Part shown: positions 1-9,483 of the stretch, in pieces
How the letters are laid out: each line of letters opens with the position of its first letter
Numbering within the stretch: the first letter of the stretch is position 1
Origin: Christiangramia echinicola DSM 19838
Lineage (GTDB): Bacteria > Bacteroidota > Bacteroidia > Flavobacteriales > Flavobacteriaceae
DNA length: 64,000 nucleotides
NCBI RefSeq assembly: GCF_000423065.1
Contig: NZ_AUHG01000010.1
Location: forward strand, 372,001 to 436,000
Direction of reading: 5' to 3'
The notes under the pieces: generated by a model
What the model saw: only the letters and a program-made list of their open reading frames with translations
What the model was told of the DNA's origin: nothing
The model's database searches: none
Position numbers and translations under genes: made by a program

Positions 1-979
1 CTTTCTTATTTGGTGCATCCAGGTTGGTGACAATAAATAATTTGCCCCCCTCATTTTTAATCATATAAGTGTCTGAGTCCTCATGGTCCAGGATAGTTAC
101 GAGCTCAGGATTTTTCTTTGAAAGATCCATCAGGAATAATTTTCCACCCGAAGTTGAATTTCTGGCGGAAATAGTTAAAAAACGATCGTCTTCTGAAACT
201 CCTCCACCAACATATCTATGCTTCTGGTCCTCACTATCTCCAAAGATCACTTTATCTTCAGATTGTGCTGTTCCTAATTTATGGTAGTATAATTTATGCT
301 GATCTGTTTTTGCAGAAAGTTCACTTCCGTCAGGCTTATCATAGCTGGAATAATAAAAACCGTCATTTCCTTTCCAGGACATTCCGCTGAACTTGACGTC
401 TTTAATAGTGTCACCTATCATCTCATTGGTTTCAGCATTCATGACAATGATCTTTCTCCAGTCACTTCCTCCTTCAGAGATTGCATAAGCGAATTTTTTC
501 CCGTCTTTGGAGAAACTTAATCCGCCAAGTGAAGTGGTGCCATCTTCGCTAAATTTATTAGGATCAAGGAAAATTTCAGCCTCTCCATCTTCCCCTTTTT
601 TACGGTACATCACACTTTGATTCTGTAAACCGTCATTTTTAAAGAAATAGATATAATCTCCTTCTGTAAACGGTGCGCTTAGTTTCTCATAATCCCAAAG
701 CTGGGTGAGTCTTTCCTTTAATTTACTCCGGTAAGGAATGTTTTCCAGGTAGTTGAAGGTTACTTTATTTTCTGCGGCAACCCAATTCTCGGTTTCCTCA
801 CTACGGTCATCTTCAAGCCAACGGTAAGGGTCTTTAACCTTTGTACCAAAATAGTCTGTTACGGTATCTACTTTTTTTGTTTCAGGATAATTCAAGGCGG
901 TATCTTCAGTTTTTTTAGTGTCATCGTTGCAGGCTGTGAATAAACCTGCTGCAAGAACGATAGTAAGTATTTTTTTCAT
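1..979 (-). CDS. Prolyl oligopeptidase family serine peptidase, lipoprotein (C-terminus cut by window edge)
   Basis: About 326 residues are visible; the reading frame stays open to base 1, so the catalytic alpha/beta-hydrolase half lies outside the window. The N-terminus is a lipoprotein signal (MKKILTIVLAAG, then LFTAC with the Cys at about residue 17). It is followed by a segment typical of the S9A family N-terminus (DPYRWLEDDRSEET) and then propeller-like repeats such as FSKDGKKFAYAISEGGSDW. Family members cleave proline-containing peptides; here probably membrane-anchored and facing the periplasm (inference). Start ATG at 979. The catalytic Ser/Asp/His cannot be checked here. Confidence 0.85.
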   Translation of the reverse strand, partial: MKKILTIVLAAGLFTACNDDTKKTEDTALNYPETKKVDTVTDYFGTKVKDPYRWLEDDRSEETENWVAAENKVTFNYLENIPYRSKLKERLTQLWDYEKLSAPFTEGDYIYFFKNDGLQNQSVMYRKKGEDGEAEIFLDPNKFSEDGTTSLGGLSFSKDGKKFAYAISEGGSDWRKIIVMNAETNEMIGDTIKDVKFSGMSWKGNDGFYYSSYDKPDGSELSAKTDQHKLYYHKLGTAQSEDKVIFGDSEDQKHRYVGGGVSEDDRFLTISARNSTSGGKLFLMDLSKKNPELVTILDHEDSDTYMIKNEGGKLFIVTNLDAPNKK

Positions 980-1015
980 AAAAATAGTTTCGATTTAGTA
1001 TAAAATAAGTATAAA

Positions 1016-1050
1016 AAATGCCTGAAAGTTACATCCCTTCAGGCATTTAA
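1016..1050 (-). terminator. Rho-independent terminator of asd
   Basis: Inverted repeat AATGCCTGAA / TTCAGGCATT with an 11-base loop. On the minus strand the stem is followed by a T-rich run. It sits between the asd stop (1074) and the start of the prolyl oligopeptidase gene, so it should end asd transcription. Confidence 0.7.
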
Positions 1051-1073
1051 ATCTATGGTCTTATTTGAAAATT

Positions 1074-2063
1074 CTATGCAAGCTTATTTTCAATAAGATA
1101 TTCGGCAATTTGTATAGCGTTTGTTGCGGCGCCTTTTCTAAGGTTATCTGCCACGATCCACATATTCAAAGTATTTGGCTGAGAATGATCTCTTCTAATT
1201 CTACCAACGAACACATCATCTTTCCCTTCAGCATAAATAGGCATTGGATAGGTGTTTACAGCTGGATTATCCTGAACAGTAATTCCAGGGAAATCACTTA
1301 ACAGCTTTCTCACATCGCCTTCTTCAAATTCTTTATTGAACTCGATATTTACAGATTCTGAATGTCCTCCCACAACAGGAATTCTAATTGCTGTTGCTGT
1401 TACATTTACTGAATCATCCCCAAGGATCTTTTTAGTCTCATTGGTAAGCTTCATCTCCTCTTTAGTATAACCATTCTCCTGAAATACATCACAATGTGGT
1501 AAGGCATTCTTATGGATAGGATATGGATAAGCCATTTCTCCTTTATCGCCGGAATATTCATTTTCCAGCTGTCTTACCGCCTTAACTCCTGTTCCAGTGA
1601 TAGACTGGTATGTTGAGACTACCACTCTTTTAATACTGAAAGCATCGTGAAGCGGCTTTAAGGCCATTAAAAGCTGAATAGTAGAACAATTAGGATTGGC
1701 GATGATCCTGTCTTCAGAAGTTAGAAGATTGGCATTGATCTCGGGGATCACCAGTTTATGTTTGGGATTCATTCTCCATGCTGAAGAATTATCTATAACC
1801 GTAGTTCCGGCTGCTGCAAATTTCGGTGCCCACTCTAACGAAGTATCTCCTCCCGCTGAAAATAATGCGATCTCCGGTTTCATGGAAACAGCAGTTTCAA
1901 GATTCACAACAGCATATTCTTTTTCTCCAAATTTGATCTTTTTTCCCACAGACTTTTCTGATGCTACCGGAATCAATTCACTTAATGGAAAATTCCTTTC
2001 TTCCAGTACTTTCAACATTACACTTCCTACCATTCCTGTGGCTCCAACTACTGCTATTCTCAT
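1074..2063 (-). CDS. asd: Aspartate-semialdehyde dehydrogenase
   Basis: 329 aa, normal family length. Reduces aspartyl phosphate to aspartate semialdehyde with NADPH, the branch point to lysine/diaminopimelate, threonine and methionine; cytosolic. Visible: Rossmann motif VGATGMVG at residues 6-13, catalytic Cys126 in NPNCSTIQ, and the substrate motif GGHSESVNIEF with the active-site His. The minus-strand box TACCTTTG (2093-2100) about 30 bp upstream of the start is a perfect Bacteroidota -7 element; its -33 is weak (CTTT at 19 bp). A terminator follows at 1016-1050, so it is probably a single-gene unit. Confidence 0.97.
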   Translation of the reverse strand: MRIAVVGATGMVGSVMLKVLEERNFPLSELIPVASEKSVGKKIKFGEKEYAVVNLETAVSMKPEIALFSAGGDTSLEWAPKFAAAGTTVIDNSSAWRMNPKHKLVIPEINANLLTSEDRIIANPNCSTIQLLMALKPLHDAFSIKRVVVSTYQSITGTGVKAVRQLENEYSGDKGEMAYPYPIHKNALPHCDVFQENGYTKEEMKLTNETKKILGDDSVNVTATAIRIPVVGGHSESVNIEFNKEFEEGDVRKLLSDFPGITVQDNPAVNTYPMPIYAEGKDDVFVGRIRRDHSQPNTLNMWIVADNLRKGAATNAIQIAEYLIENKLA

Positions 2064-2183
2064 ATTATACAGTGATTTTAAAAATTTGATTGCAAAGGTA
2101 TTAGTTGTGTCTAAACCTTAAAGAGTACAACCTTAAAAAATAAAGGTATTATTTAATTTTATACGCATTTGTACTTTTTGTTA

Positions 2184-2210
2184 AAAAAAGACCCCGACTT
2201 GCATCGGGGT
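2184..2210 (-). terminator. Terminator of mscL
   Basis: Stem ACCCCGA / TCGGGGT with loop CTTGCA. On the minus strand it is followed by seven T. It lies about 40 bp after the mscL stop. Confidence 0.75.
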
Positions 2211-2251
2211 TTGATTATTAAAATAAGTAGTGTAGCGGTAAGCGTACGTTG

Positions 2252-2680
2252 TTATGGATTTTGTTTTCTCAATTCGTCTCTTATCTCTAAAAGAATTTCT
2301 TCTTGTGTAGGTCCTTTTGGAGCTGGAGCTTCTTCTACGTTCTCCTTTTTCTTAGTTTTCTCATAAGATCTTAAAACCAGAAATATAAAAAAGCCAATGA
2401 TTATAAAATAGATAATTGCCTGAATAAGATTACCGTATGTAATAACAGCAGCTTCGGCTTCTTTGGCCGCATCCAGAGATTCATATGCTCTTCCATCAAG
2501 GGAAATGAATTTTTGGGTAAAATCTATGCCACCAGTAAAAACACCAATAAGCGGCATAATTACGTCATTCACTACAGAAGTTACGATCTTGTTGAATGCA
2601 GCACCAATTACCACCGCCGTGGCCAGCATTACAATATCCTTTTGGAATAGAAAAGTCTTAAAATCTTTTAAAAAGCCCAT
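2252..2680 (-). CDS. mscL: Large-conductance mechanosensitive channel MscL
   Basis: 142 aa. Inner-membrane homopentamer that opens under high membrane tension to release solutes after osmotic downshock. The N-terminal amphipathic helix [17 protein letters not shown] and pore helix TM1 ([19 protein letters not shown]) are clear, followed by the periplasmic loop, TM2 (about 85-106, [19 protein letters not shown]) and a charged cytoplasmic helix ending [13 protein letters not shown]. All expected parts are present. Own terminator at 2184-2210. Confidence 0.96.
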   Translation of the reverse strand: MGFLKDFKTFLFQKDIVMLATAVVIGAAFNKIVTSVVNDVIMPLIGVFTGGIDFTQKFISLDGRAYESLDAAKEAEAAVITYGNLIQAIIYFIIIGFFIFLVLRSYEKTKKKENVEEAPAPKGPTQEEILLEIRDELRKQNP

Positions 2681-2745
2681 ATTATAGTATTAGAAGTTAG
2701 TTGAGCTCTAATTTATATAAAAAAAACAAATAGTGCTTAATCGTT

Positions 2746-3858
2746 TTATTCTGGGATCACTTTCCTTGTAACTCTACGCTGTACACCGGTTATGAGCTCA
2801 TATGAGATCGTGCCTCCTGCCTTTGCAAAATCTACCGGATGTTGTTGAGGTCCGCCAAAAACAACTACTTCATCACCTTCTTCACAATCAATATCGGTTA
2901 CATCGATCATAATAATGTCCATACATACATTCCCCACAATTGGAGCGTATTTGCCATTTACAAAGACTCCGGCTTTTTGCTTTCCGTATATTCGGTTGAT
3001 CCCATCGGCGTGGCCCAGGGGAAGCGTGGCGACCTTTGTAGGTTTTTCCACTTTAAAAACCCTGTTGTAGCCAACAGTAGCTCCTTTATTGAGTTTTCTA
3101 ATCTGTGAGATGATCGTTTTTAAGGTACCTACGGGTTTCAATTCAGGATCAATATTCCTGTCATTTCCATATCCATAAAGCCCGATCCCGGTTCTAACCA
3201 TACTGAATGCGGCTTTTGGGTAGTTTAAAACCCCTGAGGTATTACAAATATGGAGCAAAGGTTCATACTCAAGGTCTTCTATTAGTTCCCAGGTCATTTT
3301 CCTGAAAAGGTCTATTTGCCCAACCGTAAAATCTCTTTCCTGCCAGTCTTCACTTGCGGCAAGATGAGAGAATATAGAAGCGACTTTTACAGTTGGAGTA
3401 TTTTTTATGAGCTCTTTTACTGTTTTAATTTCAGGCTGATCAAAACCAAGTCGATTAAGGCCTGTATTAAGTTTAATATGAACAGGATAATTCTTTTGCT
3501 TTAGTTTTTCAGCGGTAGCGATAAATGAACAAAGAATCTTTTCACTGTATAGATTAGGTTCCAGGCAGTGTTCAATGATCTCTTCAAAATGAGTGAATTG
3601 AGGATGAAGTACAAGAATAGGTTTTGTGATACCATTTTCGCGTAATCTAATGCCTTCTTCAACATAGGCAACCGCAAAGTAATCGGTTCCTAATTCTTCC
3701 AGTTTTCTGGCGATCACTACAGAATCACTTCCATAAGCGTGAGCCTTAACCACTGAAAGAAATTTTACATCCTTATCTATTTTAGATCGTAAAAAACGAT
3801 AGTTATGCGCCAGATTCCCAAGATTTATTTCCAGGACGGTTTCTTTGGCTTCAGGCAT
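2746..3858 (-). CDS. alr: Alanine racemase
   Basis: 370 aa. PLP enzyme interconverting L- and D-alanine for peptidoglycan. PLP lysine is in [10 protein letters not shown] (about residue 38) and the second catalytic tyrosine is in the C-terminal domain; [10 protein letters not shown] and [11 protein letters not shown] are family signatures. Its ATG at 3858 lies inside the end of tdk (8-bp overlap), so the two are translationally coupled and driven by the tdk promoter. Confidence 0.96.
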   Translation of the reverse strand: MPEAKETVLEINLGNLAHNYRFLRSKIDKDVKFLSVVKAHAYGSDSVVIARKLEELGTDYFAVAYVEEGIRLRENGITKPILVLHPQFTHFEEIIEHCLEPNLYSEKILCSFIATAEKLKQKNYPVHIKLNTGLNRLGFDQPEIKTVKELIKNTPTVKVASIFSHLAASEDWQERDFTVGQIDLFRKMTWELIEDLEYEPLLHICNTSGVLNYPKAAFSMVRTGIGLYGYGNDRNIDPELKPVGTLKTIISQIRKLNKGATVGYNRVFKVEKPTKVATLPLGHADGINRIYGKQKAGVFVNGKYAPIVGNVCMDIIMIDVTDIDCEEGDEVVVFGGPQQHPVDFAKAGGTISYELITGVQRRVTRKVIPE

Positions 3859-4498
3859 TTTCTTCTTTCGGTTTAGATTTTAATTCTTCAGGTTCCCTTA
3901 CATCGAGTTTTTTAACTCTTTCTCTTAGCATGGCCTTGTAATAAGCGGCACGGCTCAAAGGTTCGTATTCTTCATTTTCACCAAGGAATACCAGGTCATC
4001 GTTGATAGCCTTTCTATAACTAAATTGAGCCAGGTTGCCGGTTCTTGTACAAACAGCATGTACTTTCGTAACATATTCTGCTGTTGCCATTAAATTAGGC
4101 ATCGGGCCAAAGGGATTTCCTTTAAAATCCATATCCAGTCCTGCTACGATCACACGAACACCACGATTGGCAAGATCATTACAAACTGTCACGATCTCAT
4201 CATCAAAGAATTGAGCTTCGTCTATTCCTACCACGTCGCAGCCATCTGCAAGAATTCTAATATTAGATGCTGAAGGAACGGGGGTAGAGCGAATTTCATT
4301 AGAATCGTGAGACACGACCATCTCTTCGTCGTATCTTGTATCTATAGCCGGTTTGAAGATCTCTACGTTCTGTTTGGCAAATTTTGCACGTTTCAGTCTA
4401 CGGATAAGCTCTTCGGTTTTACCGGAAAACATAGAGCCGCAAATAACTTCTATCCAGCCAAATTGCTCTTCGTGATTTACTGTATTTTCGAGAAACAT
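3851..4498 (-). CDS. tdk: Thymidine kinase (type II, TK1-like)
   Basis: 215 aa. Phosphorylates thymidine with ATP (salvage). Walker A GSMFSGKT, catalytic/Walker B region [12 protein letters not shown] and lasso-domain residues are present. The zinc-binding lasso appears degraded: the usual CxxC reads CTRT and the later CxxC reads SRAA, so only one of four family zinc cysteines remains. Located upstream of alr with an 8-bp overlap; promoter at 4552-4581. Function is likely retained since nucleotide-binding motifs are intact (inference). Confidence 0.94.
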   Translation of the reverse strand: MFLENTVNHEEQFGWIEVICGSMFSGKTEELIRRLKRAKFAKQNVEIFKPAIDTRYDEEMVVSHDSNEIRSTPVPSASNIRILADGCDVVGIDEAQFFDDEIVTVCNDLANRGVRVIVAGLDMDFKGNPFGPMPNLMATAEYVTKVHAVCTRTGNLAQFSYRKAINDDLVFLGENEEYEPLSRAAYYKAMLRERVKKLDVREPEELKSKPKEENA

Positions 4499-4551
4499 TT
4501 TGTATTTTTCAGATCGAAATGGGGAATTACCTCATTCGCATAAAGGTGGAA

Positions 4552-4581
4552 CAAATTTATTAAAAATACAACCCGGGTAAA
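4552..4581 (-). promoter_or_regulatory. Promoter of tdk-alr
   Basis: On the minus strand TTTA-N18-TAAATTTG; the -7 box (4552-4559) matches TAnnTTTG fully, the -33 matches 3 of 4. It lies 54 bp before the tdk ATG. Confidence 0.5.
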
Positions 4582-4688
4582 GGGGTAATCCTTAAAGTTA
4601 TGAAATGTATACTGCTTATTTTTTCACAATATTAGAAAACATAAGTGGTTATAACTTCAGTCTCTATAGGATAAAAAATTAATAACAG

Positions 4689-5447
4689 ATGAAAAAGAAA
4701 ATCGAAGCAGATTTGACTCGTATTGCCGAAAAGATCCTCAAAGAGAAGGGGAATATGGATGCCAGTCAGCTTAAGAAAATGGCGAAAGATCTTTATGAAA
4801 AGTTGACCATACTCGCTTTTACTGAAAAACATCTGGAAGAAGAACCACAGGTCAAGGAGCCACAGGTTAAGCAAAAGGCTGAGTCTGCTCCCAAACCTGA
4901 ACCATCAAAACAGAATAATTTATATGATGAATTCTATCCAGACGGAACAGAGTTTAATGAAGATTCTGATGCTATCACCGAGCCAAATACTGAAAAGATC
5001 AAGGATATAGTGGCACAAATGCCTCCGGAAACCGAGAAGGTAGACTATATAATGAATAGTATTAATGCTGCTCCAGAAACTCCGAAAAAATCAGAACCAG
5101 GCCAGGAGAAAAAAGATTTTAGAAATATTGGGGTAGATTATGATAATCTTCCTGATTTTGAACCTGTAAATCACGTAGAGAAGAACAAGCCCAGATCTCT
5201 TAATGATCGTTTAAAGAAAGGGATCAATATTGGGTTAAATGAGCGCCTGGCTTATATCAAGCACCTTTTCGACGGTAATACAGCAGATTATAATAGAGTG
5301 CTTTCTCAGCTTAATACTTTTACAAGTCTTGAAGAAGCTCGAAAATTCATTGAACTGGTAGTAAAACCAGATTACAAACACTGGGAAGGAAAAGAGGAAT
5401 ACGAGGAGCGCTTTATGGCACATATCGAAAACAAATTCGACAATTAG
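4689..5447 (+). CDS. Conserved hypothetical protein, acidic linker plus C-terminal helical domain
   Basis: 252 aa, no family I can name. No signal peptide or membrane segment. Residues 1-45 are helical and charged; about 50-155 is a low-complexity Glu/Pro/Lys-rich linker (EEEPQVKEPQVKQK); about 160-252 is a compact domain with NDRLKKGINIGLNERLAYI and a C-terminal helical segment SLEEARKFIELVVKP. Such C-terminal domains are, from memory, common in flavobacterial hypotheticals upstream of rsmI. rsmI starts 13 bp downstream, so the two probably share a transcript. Cytosolic protein of unknown role. Confidence 0.85.
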   Translation: MKKKIEADLTRIAEKILKEKGNMDASQLKKMAKDLYEKLTILAFTEKHLEEEPQVKEPQVKQKAESAPKPEPSKQNNLYDEFYPDGTEFNEDSDAITEPNTEKIKDIVAQMPPETEKVDYIMNSINAAPETPKKSEPGQEKKDFRNIGVDYDNLPDFEPVNHVEKNKPRSLNDRLKKGINIGLNERLAYIKHLFDGNTADYNRVLSQLNTFTSLEEARKFIELVVKPDYKHWEGKEEYEERFMAHIENKFDN

Positions 5448-5460
5448 CAGATTTTAATTC

Positions 5461-6132
5461 ATGGGAAAATTATTTCTGGTTCCAACTCCAATTGGAAACC
5501 TGGAAGATATCACTTTTAGGGCTATCAGGGTTCTAAAGGAGGCCGATCTTATCCTGGCCGAGGATACCCGTAATAGCGGGAAATTACTGAAGCATTTTGA
5601 AATTGATACCCAGATGCATAGCCATCATATGCACAATGAACATAAAACGGTAGATCAAATTGTTTCCAGGATTCAGGCAGGTGAAACTATTGCCTTAATA
5701 AGCGATGCCGGTACTCCGGCAATTTCAGATCCCGGATTTTTACTGACCCGGGCTTGTGTAGAGGCAGGGATAGAAGTAGACTGCTTGCCTGGGGCTACGG
5801 CATTCGTTCCGGCCCTTGTAAATAGTGGGTTACCAAATGATAAATTTGTTTTTGAAGGATTTCTACCGGTTAAGAAAGGTCGCCAAACAAGGCTGAAAAT
5901 TCTTGCTGAAGAAACGAGAACGATGATATTCTATGAATCTCCGCATAAACTAATAAAAACTCTAGGTCACTTCGTTGAATATTTTGGAGAAGATCGTAGG
6001 GTTTCAGTTTCCAGAGAGATCACTAAAATGCATGAAGAAACTATTCGCGGGACTGCAACTGAAGTTCTACAACATTATACAGATCGTCCGCCAAAAGGGG
6101 AGATCGTGGTAATTGTAGAAGGAAAATCCTGA
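5461..6132 (+). CDS. rsmI: 16S rRNA (cytidine(1402)-2'-O)-methyltransferase RsmI
   Basis: 223 aa. SAM-dependent 2'-O-methylation of C1402 in the ribosomal P site. Tetrapyrrole-methylase fold: N-terminal LVPTPIGNLEDITFRA, LAEDTRNSGKLL, SDAGTPAISDPG (SAM site) and LPGATAFVPALVNSGLP. Slightly short compared with E. coli RsmI because it lacks the C-terminal extension. Four bases separate it from the next gene. Confidence 0.96.
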   Translation: MGKLFLVPTPIGNLEDITFRAIRVLKEADLILAEDTRNSGKLLKHFEIDTQMHSHHMHNEHKTVDQIVSRIQAGETIALISDAGTPAISDPGFLLTRACVEAGIEVDCLPGATAFVPALVNSGLPNDKFVFEGFLPVKKGRQTRLKILAEETRTMIFYESPHKLIKTLGHFVEYFGEDRRVSVSREITKMHEETIRGTATEVLQHYTDRPPKGEIVVIVEGKS

Positions 6133-6136
6133 TATT

Positions 6137-6703
6137 TTGAAAGATCTTTTATGTGAAATAAGAGATTGCAAAGTTTGTGCAGATCACTTGCCTCTTGGTG
6201 CGAGACCAATTATAGAGGCCAATGTAAATTCCAAAATTGTACTAATTAGTCAGGCGCCGGGAAGAGTAGTTCACGAATCTGGCATTGCCTGGAACGATCA
6301 GAGTGGCAAGAAACTAAGAGAATGGCTGGGAGTAGACGATGCAACTTTCTATAATGAAGATAATTTCGCCATTCTGCCCATGGGATTTTGCTATCCTGGA
6401 AAGGCGAAAACCGGTGATCTTCCTCCAAGAAAGGAATGTGCACCACTATGGCATGATAAGGTTTGGGAAGAAATGGGAAGTGTGAAATTAAAGATCATCA
6501 TTGGTTCGTATGCCGCTAACTATTACCTGGGGAAACAAACTAATTTAACTGAAAAGGTTCATAATTATTCTGAATATCTCCCTGAATTCTGGCCAGTACC
6601 ACATCCTTCACCAGTAAATAGATTCTGGCGAATGAAGAACCCCTGGTTCGAAGAAAAAACCGTCCCGAAACTACAGGATAAAATTGCAGAAATTTTAAGT
6701 TGA
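6137..6703 (+). CDS. Uracil-DNA glycosylase superfamily protein, iron-sulfur type
   Basis: 188 aa from a TTG start 4 bp after rsmI; the first in-frame alternative would lose the N-terminal cysteines. Motif A-like SQAPGRVVHESGIAW and C-terminal motif PHPSPVNRFW are those of the UDG superfamily. Cys11, Cys14, Cys85 and Cys101 match the CxxC...Cx15C spacing that holds a [4Fe-4S] cluster in family 4/5 glycosylases. Probable role: excision of uracil or a related damaged base. Substrate unproven; some relatives in this group are only annotated as family members. Confidence 0.85.
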   Translation: MKDLLCEIRDCKVCADHLPLGARPIIEANVNSKIVLISQAPGRVVHESGIAWNDQSGKKLREWLGVDDATFYNEDNFAILPMGFCYPGKAKTGDLPPRKECAPLWHDKVWEEMGSVKLKIIIGSYAANYYLGKQTNLTEKVHNYSEYLPEFWPVPHPSPVNRFWRMKNPWFEEKTVPKLQDKIAEILS

Positions 6704-6763
6704 AGAATTAAATTGCTGTAACTTGTTTTTGCTAATTTCGGCAACCAATCAATTTAAAATTTT

Positions 6764-8458
6764 ATGCGCTGGACCTTAAAACCCAAACCTGACCCTATTA
6801 CTGTAGATTCACTGGCAGACAAATTAGGCATTGGAGTTCCGGTGGCAAAATTACTTGTTCAAAGAGGCATCACTTCTTTTGAGGATGCTAAAAAATTCTT
6901 TCGTCCAGATCTTAAATTACTCCACGATCCTTTCCTTATGAAAGATATGGGGAAGGCCGTAGAGCGAATTGAGCTGGCTATGGAAAATGAGGAAAATATC
7001 ATGGTCTATGGAGACTATGATGTAGATGGTACTACAAGTGTAGCCCTGATGTCTTCATTTTTAAATTTCAGATATCCTAATGTCACTACTTATATCCCAG
7101 ACAGGTATGAAGAAGGTTATGGGGTTTCTTATAAAGGAATAGACTACGCGGTAGACAATGATATCAGTCTGATCATAGCACTGGATTGTGGTATTAAGGC
7201 TATAGAGAAAGTAGCTTATGCTAAAGAAAAAGGGGTGGATTTTATTATTTGTGATCATCACCGTCCTGGTAGCGAAATCCCTGATGCTGTTGCGGTATTA
7301 GACCCTAAAAGAGAAGATTGTACGTACCCATATGACGAACTATGTGGTTGCGGAGTAGGTTTCAAGTTGATACAGGCGATCACCCAAAAGAATAATGAAC
7401 CCGAAGAAACCCTGCTGCCATATCTAGACCTTGTAGCAACGGCCATTGGAGCAGATATAGTGCCAATAACCGGTGAGAACAGGATACTTGCCTATCATGG
7501 ATTGCATGTGATAAATGTGGCGCCACGAAGAGGAATTAAGAGTTTGCTTGGAGACCGCCAGCATGTTAGTATAACAGATGTTGTTTTTATCGTTGCTCCG
7601 CGAATAAATGCGGCCGGAAGAATGAAACATGGTTTGCATGCGGTAAATCTTTTAACCGAAGAGGATGAAGAGATCTCTAAAAAGTATGCTGAAGAAATTG
7701 AGGCTTATAATTCAGATAGAAGGACTGCCGATAAATCTATAACCGAGGAAGCAAAGCTACAGATCATAGAACAAAAAGAGGAGCAGCGACTAACCACCGT
7801 GGTATATGATGAGAACTGGCATAAAGGAGTGATTGGGATTGTTGCTTCAAGACTCACCGAAACCTGGTATCGTCCAACCCTTGTTTTCACTAAAAGTGGA
7901 GAGAGACTTGCTGCTTCAGCACGTTCTGTAAAAGGGTTTGATGTCTATGAAGCCCTGGAAGGTTGTAAAGAACATATCGAGCAATTTGGAGGTCATAAAT
8001 ATGCGGCTGGTTTAACCTTACTGGAATCTGAATATCTGAATTTCAAAAGGAAATTTGAAGAAGTGGTTTCTGAAACTATAGATCGTAACCTGCTTACTCC
8101 CGAGATCAGCATAGATGAAGAGATCTATTTAAAAGATATAACCCCTAAATTCTACCGCATTCTAAAGCAATTCGCGCCTTTTGGCCCGGGGAATATGTCT
8201 CCGGTATTTATGAGCCGTGGTTTAACCGATACTGGATTTGGCAAATGTGTTGGTGAAGACAAGACCCATTTAAAGTGCCAGGTAAAGCAGGACGGTTCTA
8301 ATATGACCTTTGATGTGATTGGGTTTAATTTAGGTGATAAACTTGATCTTATAAAGCAGGGAAAAAAGTTCGATGCCGTTTACAGTCTTGATGAAAATAC
8401 GTGGAACGGTAACACTAAAATTCAGCTGAAATTAAAGGATATCAGGGAAAGCGTTTAA
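6764..8458 (+). CDS. recJ: Single-stranded-DNA-specific exonuclease RecJ
   Basis: 564 aa, normal length. 5'-3' ssDNA exonuclease of recombination and mismatch repair. DHH phosphoesterase motifs: VYGDYDVDGTTS (about 83-94), ALDCGIK, ICDHHRPG, then DHHA1 region with GRMKHGLHA and SARSVKGFDVYEAL, GGHKYAAGLTL; OB-fold at the C-terminus. A -7-like box TAATTTCG at 6733-6740 could give it its own promoter. Confidence 0.96.
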   Translation: MRWTLKPKPDPITVDSLADKLGIGVPVAKLLVQRGITSFEDAKKFFRPDLKLLHDPFLMKDMGKAVERIELAMENEENIMVYGDYDVDGTTSVALMSSFLNFRYPNVTTYIPDRYEEGYGVSYKGIDYAVDNDISLIIALDCGIKAIEKVAYAKEKGVDFIICDHHRPGSEIPDAVAVLDPKREDCTYPYDELCGCGVGFKLIQAITQKNNEPEETLLPYLDLVATAIGADIVPITGENRILAYHGLHVINVAPRRGIKSLLGDRQHVSITDVVFIVAPRINAAGRMKHGLHAVNLLTEEDEEISKKYAEEIEAYNSDRRTADKSITEEAKLQIIEQKEEQRLTTVVYDENWHKGVIGIVASRLTETWYRPTLVFTKSGERLAASARSVKGFDVYEALEGCKEHIEQFGGHKYAAGLTLLESEYLNFKRKFEEVVSETIDRNLLTPEISIDEEIYLKDITPKFYRILKQFAPFGPGNMSPVFMSRGLTDTGFGKCVGEDKTHLKCQVKQDGSNMTFDVIGFNLGDKLDLIKQGKKFDAVYSLDENTWNGNTKIQLKLKDIRESV

Positions 8459-9213
8459 GATTCGAGCTTTTTCAGGCTCAATTTTTCACCATCAAATTCT
8501 GCATAGGTGTAATGACTAATCCAATCCCCGGTATTTATATAGGTAGACTTGTCGTTGAGCTCTATTTCTAAAGGCAAATGACGATGCCCAAAAAGGAAAT
8601 AATCATAATGTTTGGTTTCCAGTTTTCTTTTGCAATACTGAATTAGCCATTCCTTATCTTCTCCCAGAAACTTCTGATCTTCATCTCCCGAGATCATTTT
8701 ATTTTTTACTGAAAAATACTGTGCTAAAGGCACTCCTAAATCTGGGTGTAGCCATCTATAAAGCCATTTTGAAAGCGGATTGGTAAAAACCTTTTTCATT
8801 CGCTTATAGCCTTCGTCACCGGGCCCAAGACCATCCCCGTGACCAATAAAAAAGGTTTTATTATTGAACTGGAATTCTTCTGGTTGATGAAAAACAGGAA
8901 TATTAAGTTCTGTTTCAAAATAATCGTTCATCCACAGGTCATGATTCCCAACAAAGAAATAAACCGGGATTCCGCTATCCTTAATTTCAGCTAGTTTCCC
9001 TAAAGTTCTTACAAAGCCTTTTGGTACCACATGTTTATACTCGAACCAGAAATCAAATAGATCACCTAATAGAAATATCGCAGCAGCATCTTCTTTAATC
9101 TCATTCAGCCATTTTACGAATACAGCTTCTCTTTTGCGGCTTTCTTCCATGGTAGGAGCGCCGAGATGATTATCGCTGGAAAAGTAGATCTTTTTACCTT
9201 TTGGGATGTCCAT
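8455..9213 (-). CDS. lpxH: UDP-2,3-diacylglucosamine diphosphatase LpxH-like metallophosphoesterase
   Basis: 252 aa from ATG 9213. Hydrolyses UDP-2,3-diacylglucosamine to lipid X in lipid A synthesis; peripheral at the inner membrane. Calcineurin-like motifs: SSDNHLGAP, LLGDLFDFWFEY, VGNHDLWM, IGHGDGLGPGD, FGHRHLP. The frame stays open to 9321, but the extra 36 residues look like translated repeat DNA and a -7-like box (TATCTTTA, 9231-9238) lies just upstream of 9213, which decides the start. Overlaps the recJ end by 4 bp, tail to tail. Confidence 0.9.
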   Translation of the reverse strand: MDIPKGKKIYFSSDNHLGAPTMEESRKREAVFVKWLNEIKEDAAAIFLLGDLFDFWFEYKHVVPKGFVRTLGKLAEIKDSGIPVYFFVGNHDLWMNDYFETELNIPVFHQPEEFQFNNKTFFIGHGDGLGPGDEGYKRMKKVFTNPLSKWLYRWLHPDLGVPLAQYFSVKNKMISGDEDQKFLGEDKEWLIQYCKRKLETKHYDYFLFGHRHLPLEIELNDKSTYINTGDWISHYTYAEFDGEKLSLKKLES

Positions 9214-9369
9214 AAATGATTTGTTCGGGGTAAAGATATGAGATTTCTCGCGTTGACCGAAATGACAATTTTCTTTAGATATTTTTCTTTTCGAAATTTT
9301 GTCATTCTGAACTTGTTTCATGGTTCTTGTGAACGTCGAGGTAATTCAAGGAATATAACTCTATTAATA

Positions 9370-9454
9370 TGTCATCTCGACCAGACGGAGAGATCTCCTT
9401 GTAATTTGAATCATTCCAGAGATTTCTCCTTCGCTAAGATTCGTCGAAATGACA
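9370..9454. repeat. Flavobacterial intergenic inverted repeat (TGTCATnTCGAC type)
   Basis: 85 bp whose ends are imperfect inverted copies: left end TGTCATCTCGACCAGACGGA, right end on the other strand TGTCATTTCGACGAATCTTA, both followed by a GAGAnATCTC-like block. REP-like or MITE-like palindromes with this sequence are, from memory, frequent in Flavobacteriia. No transposase nearby. Confidence 0.7.
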
Positions 9455-9483
9455 GTTTTACTTCAATTCAATATTTAGAAACA

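Noticed and set aside
4632-4874. 80-codon minus-strand hydrophobic frame
   Set aside because: It overlaps the 252-aa conserved hypothetical antisense; its hydrophobicity is the complement of Lys/Glu codons.
9214-9321. 36-residue N-terminal extension of LpxH
   Set aside because: The sequence is repeat-derived, a -7-like box lies within it, and LpxH proteins begin near the YFSSDNHL strand.
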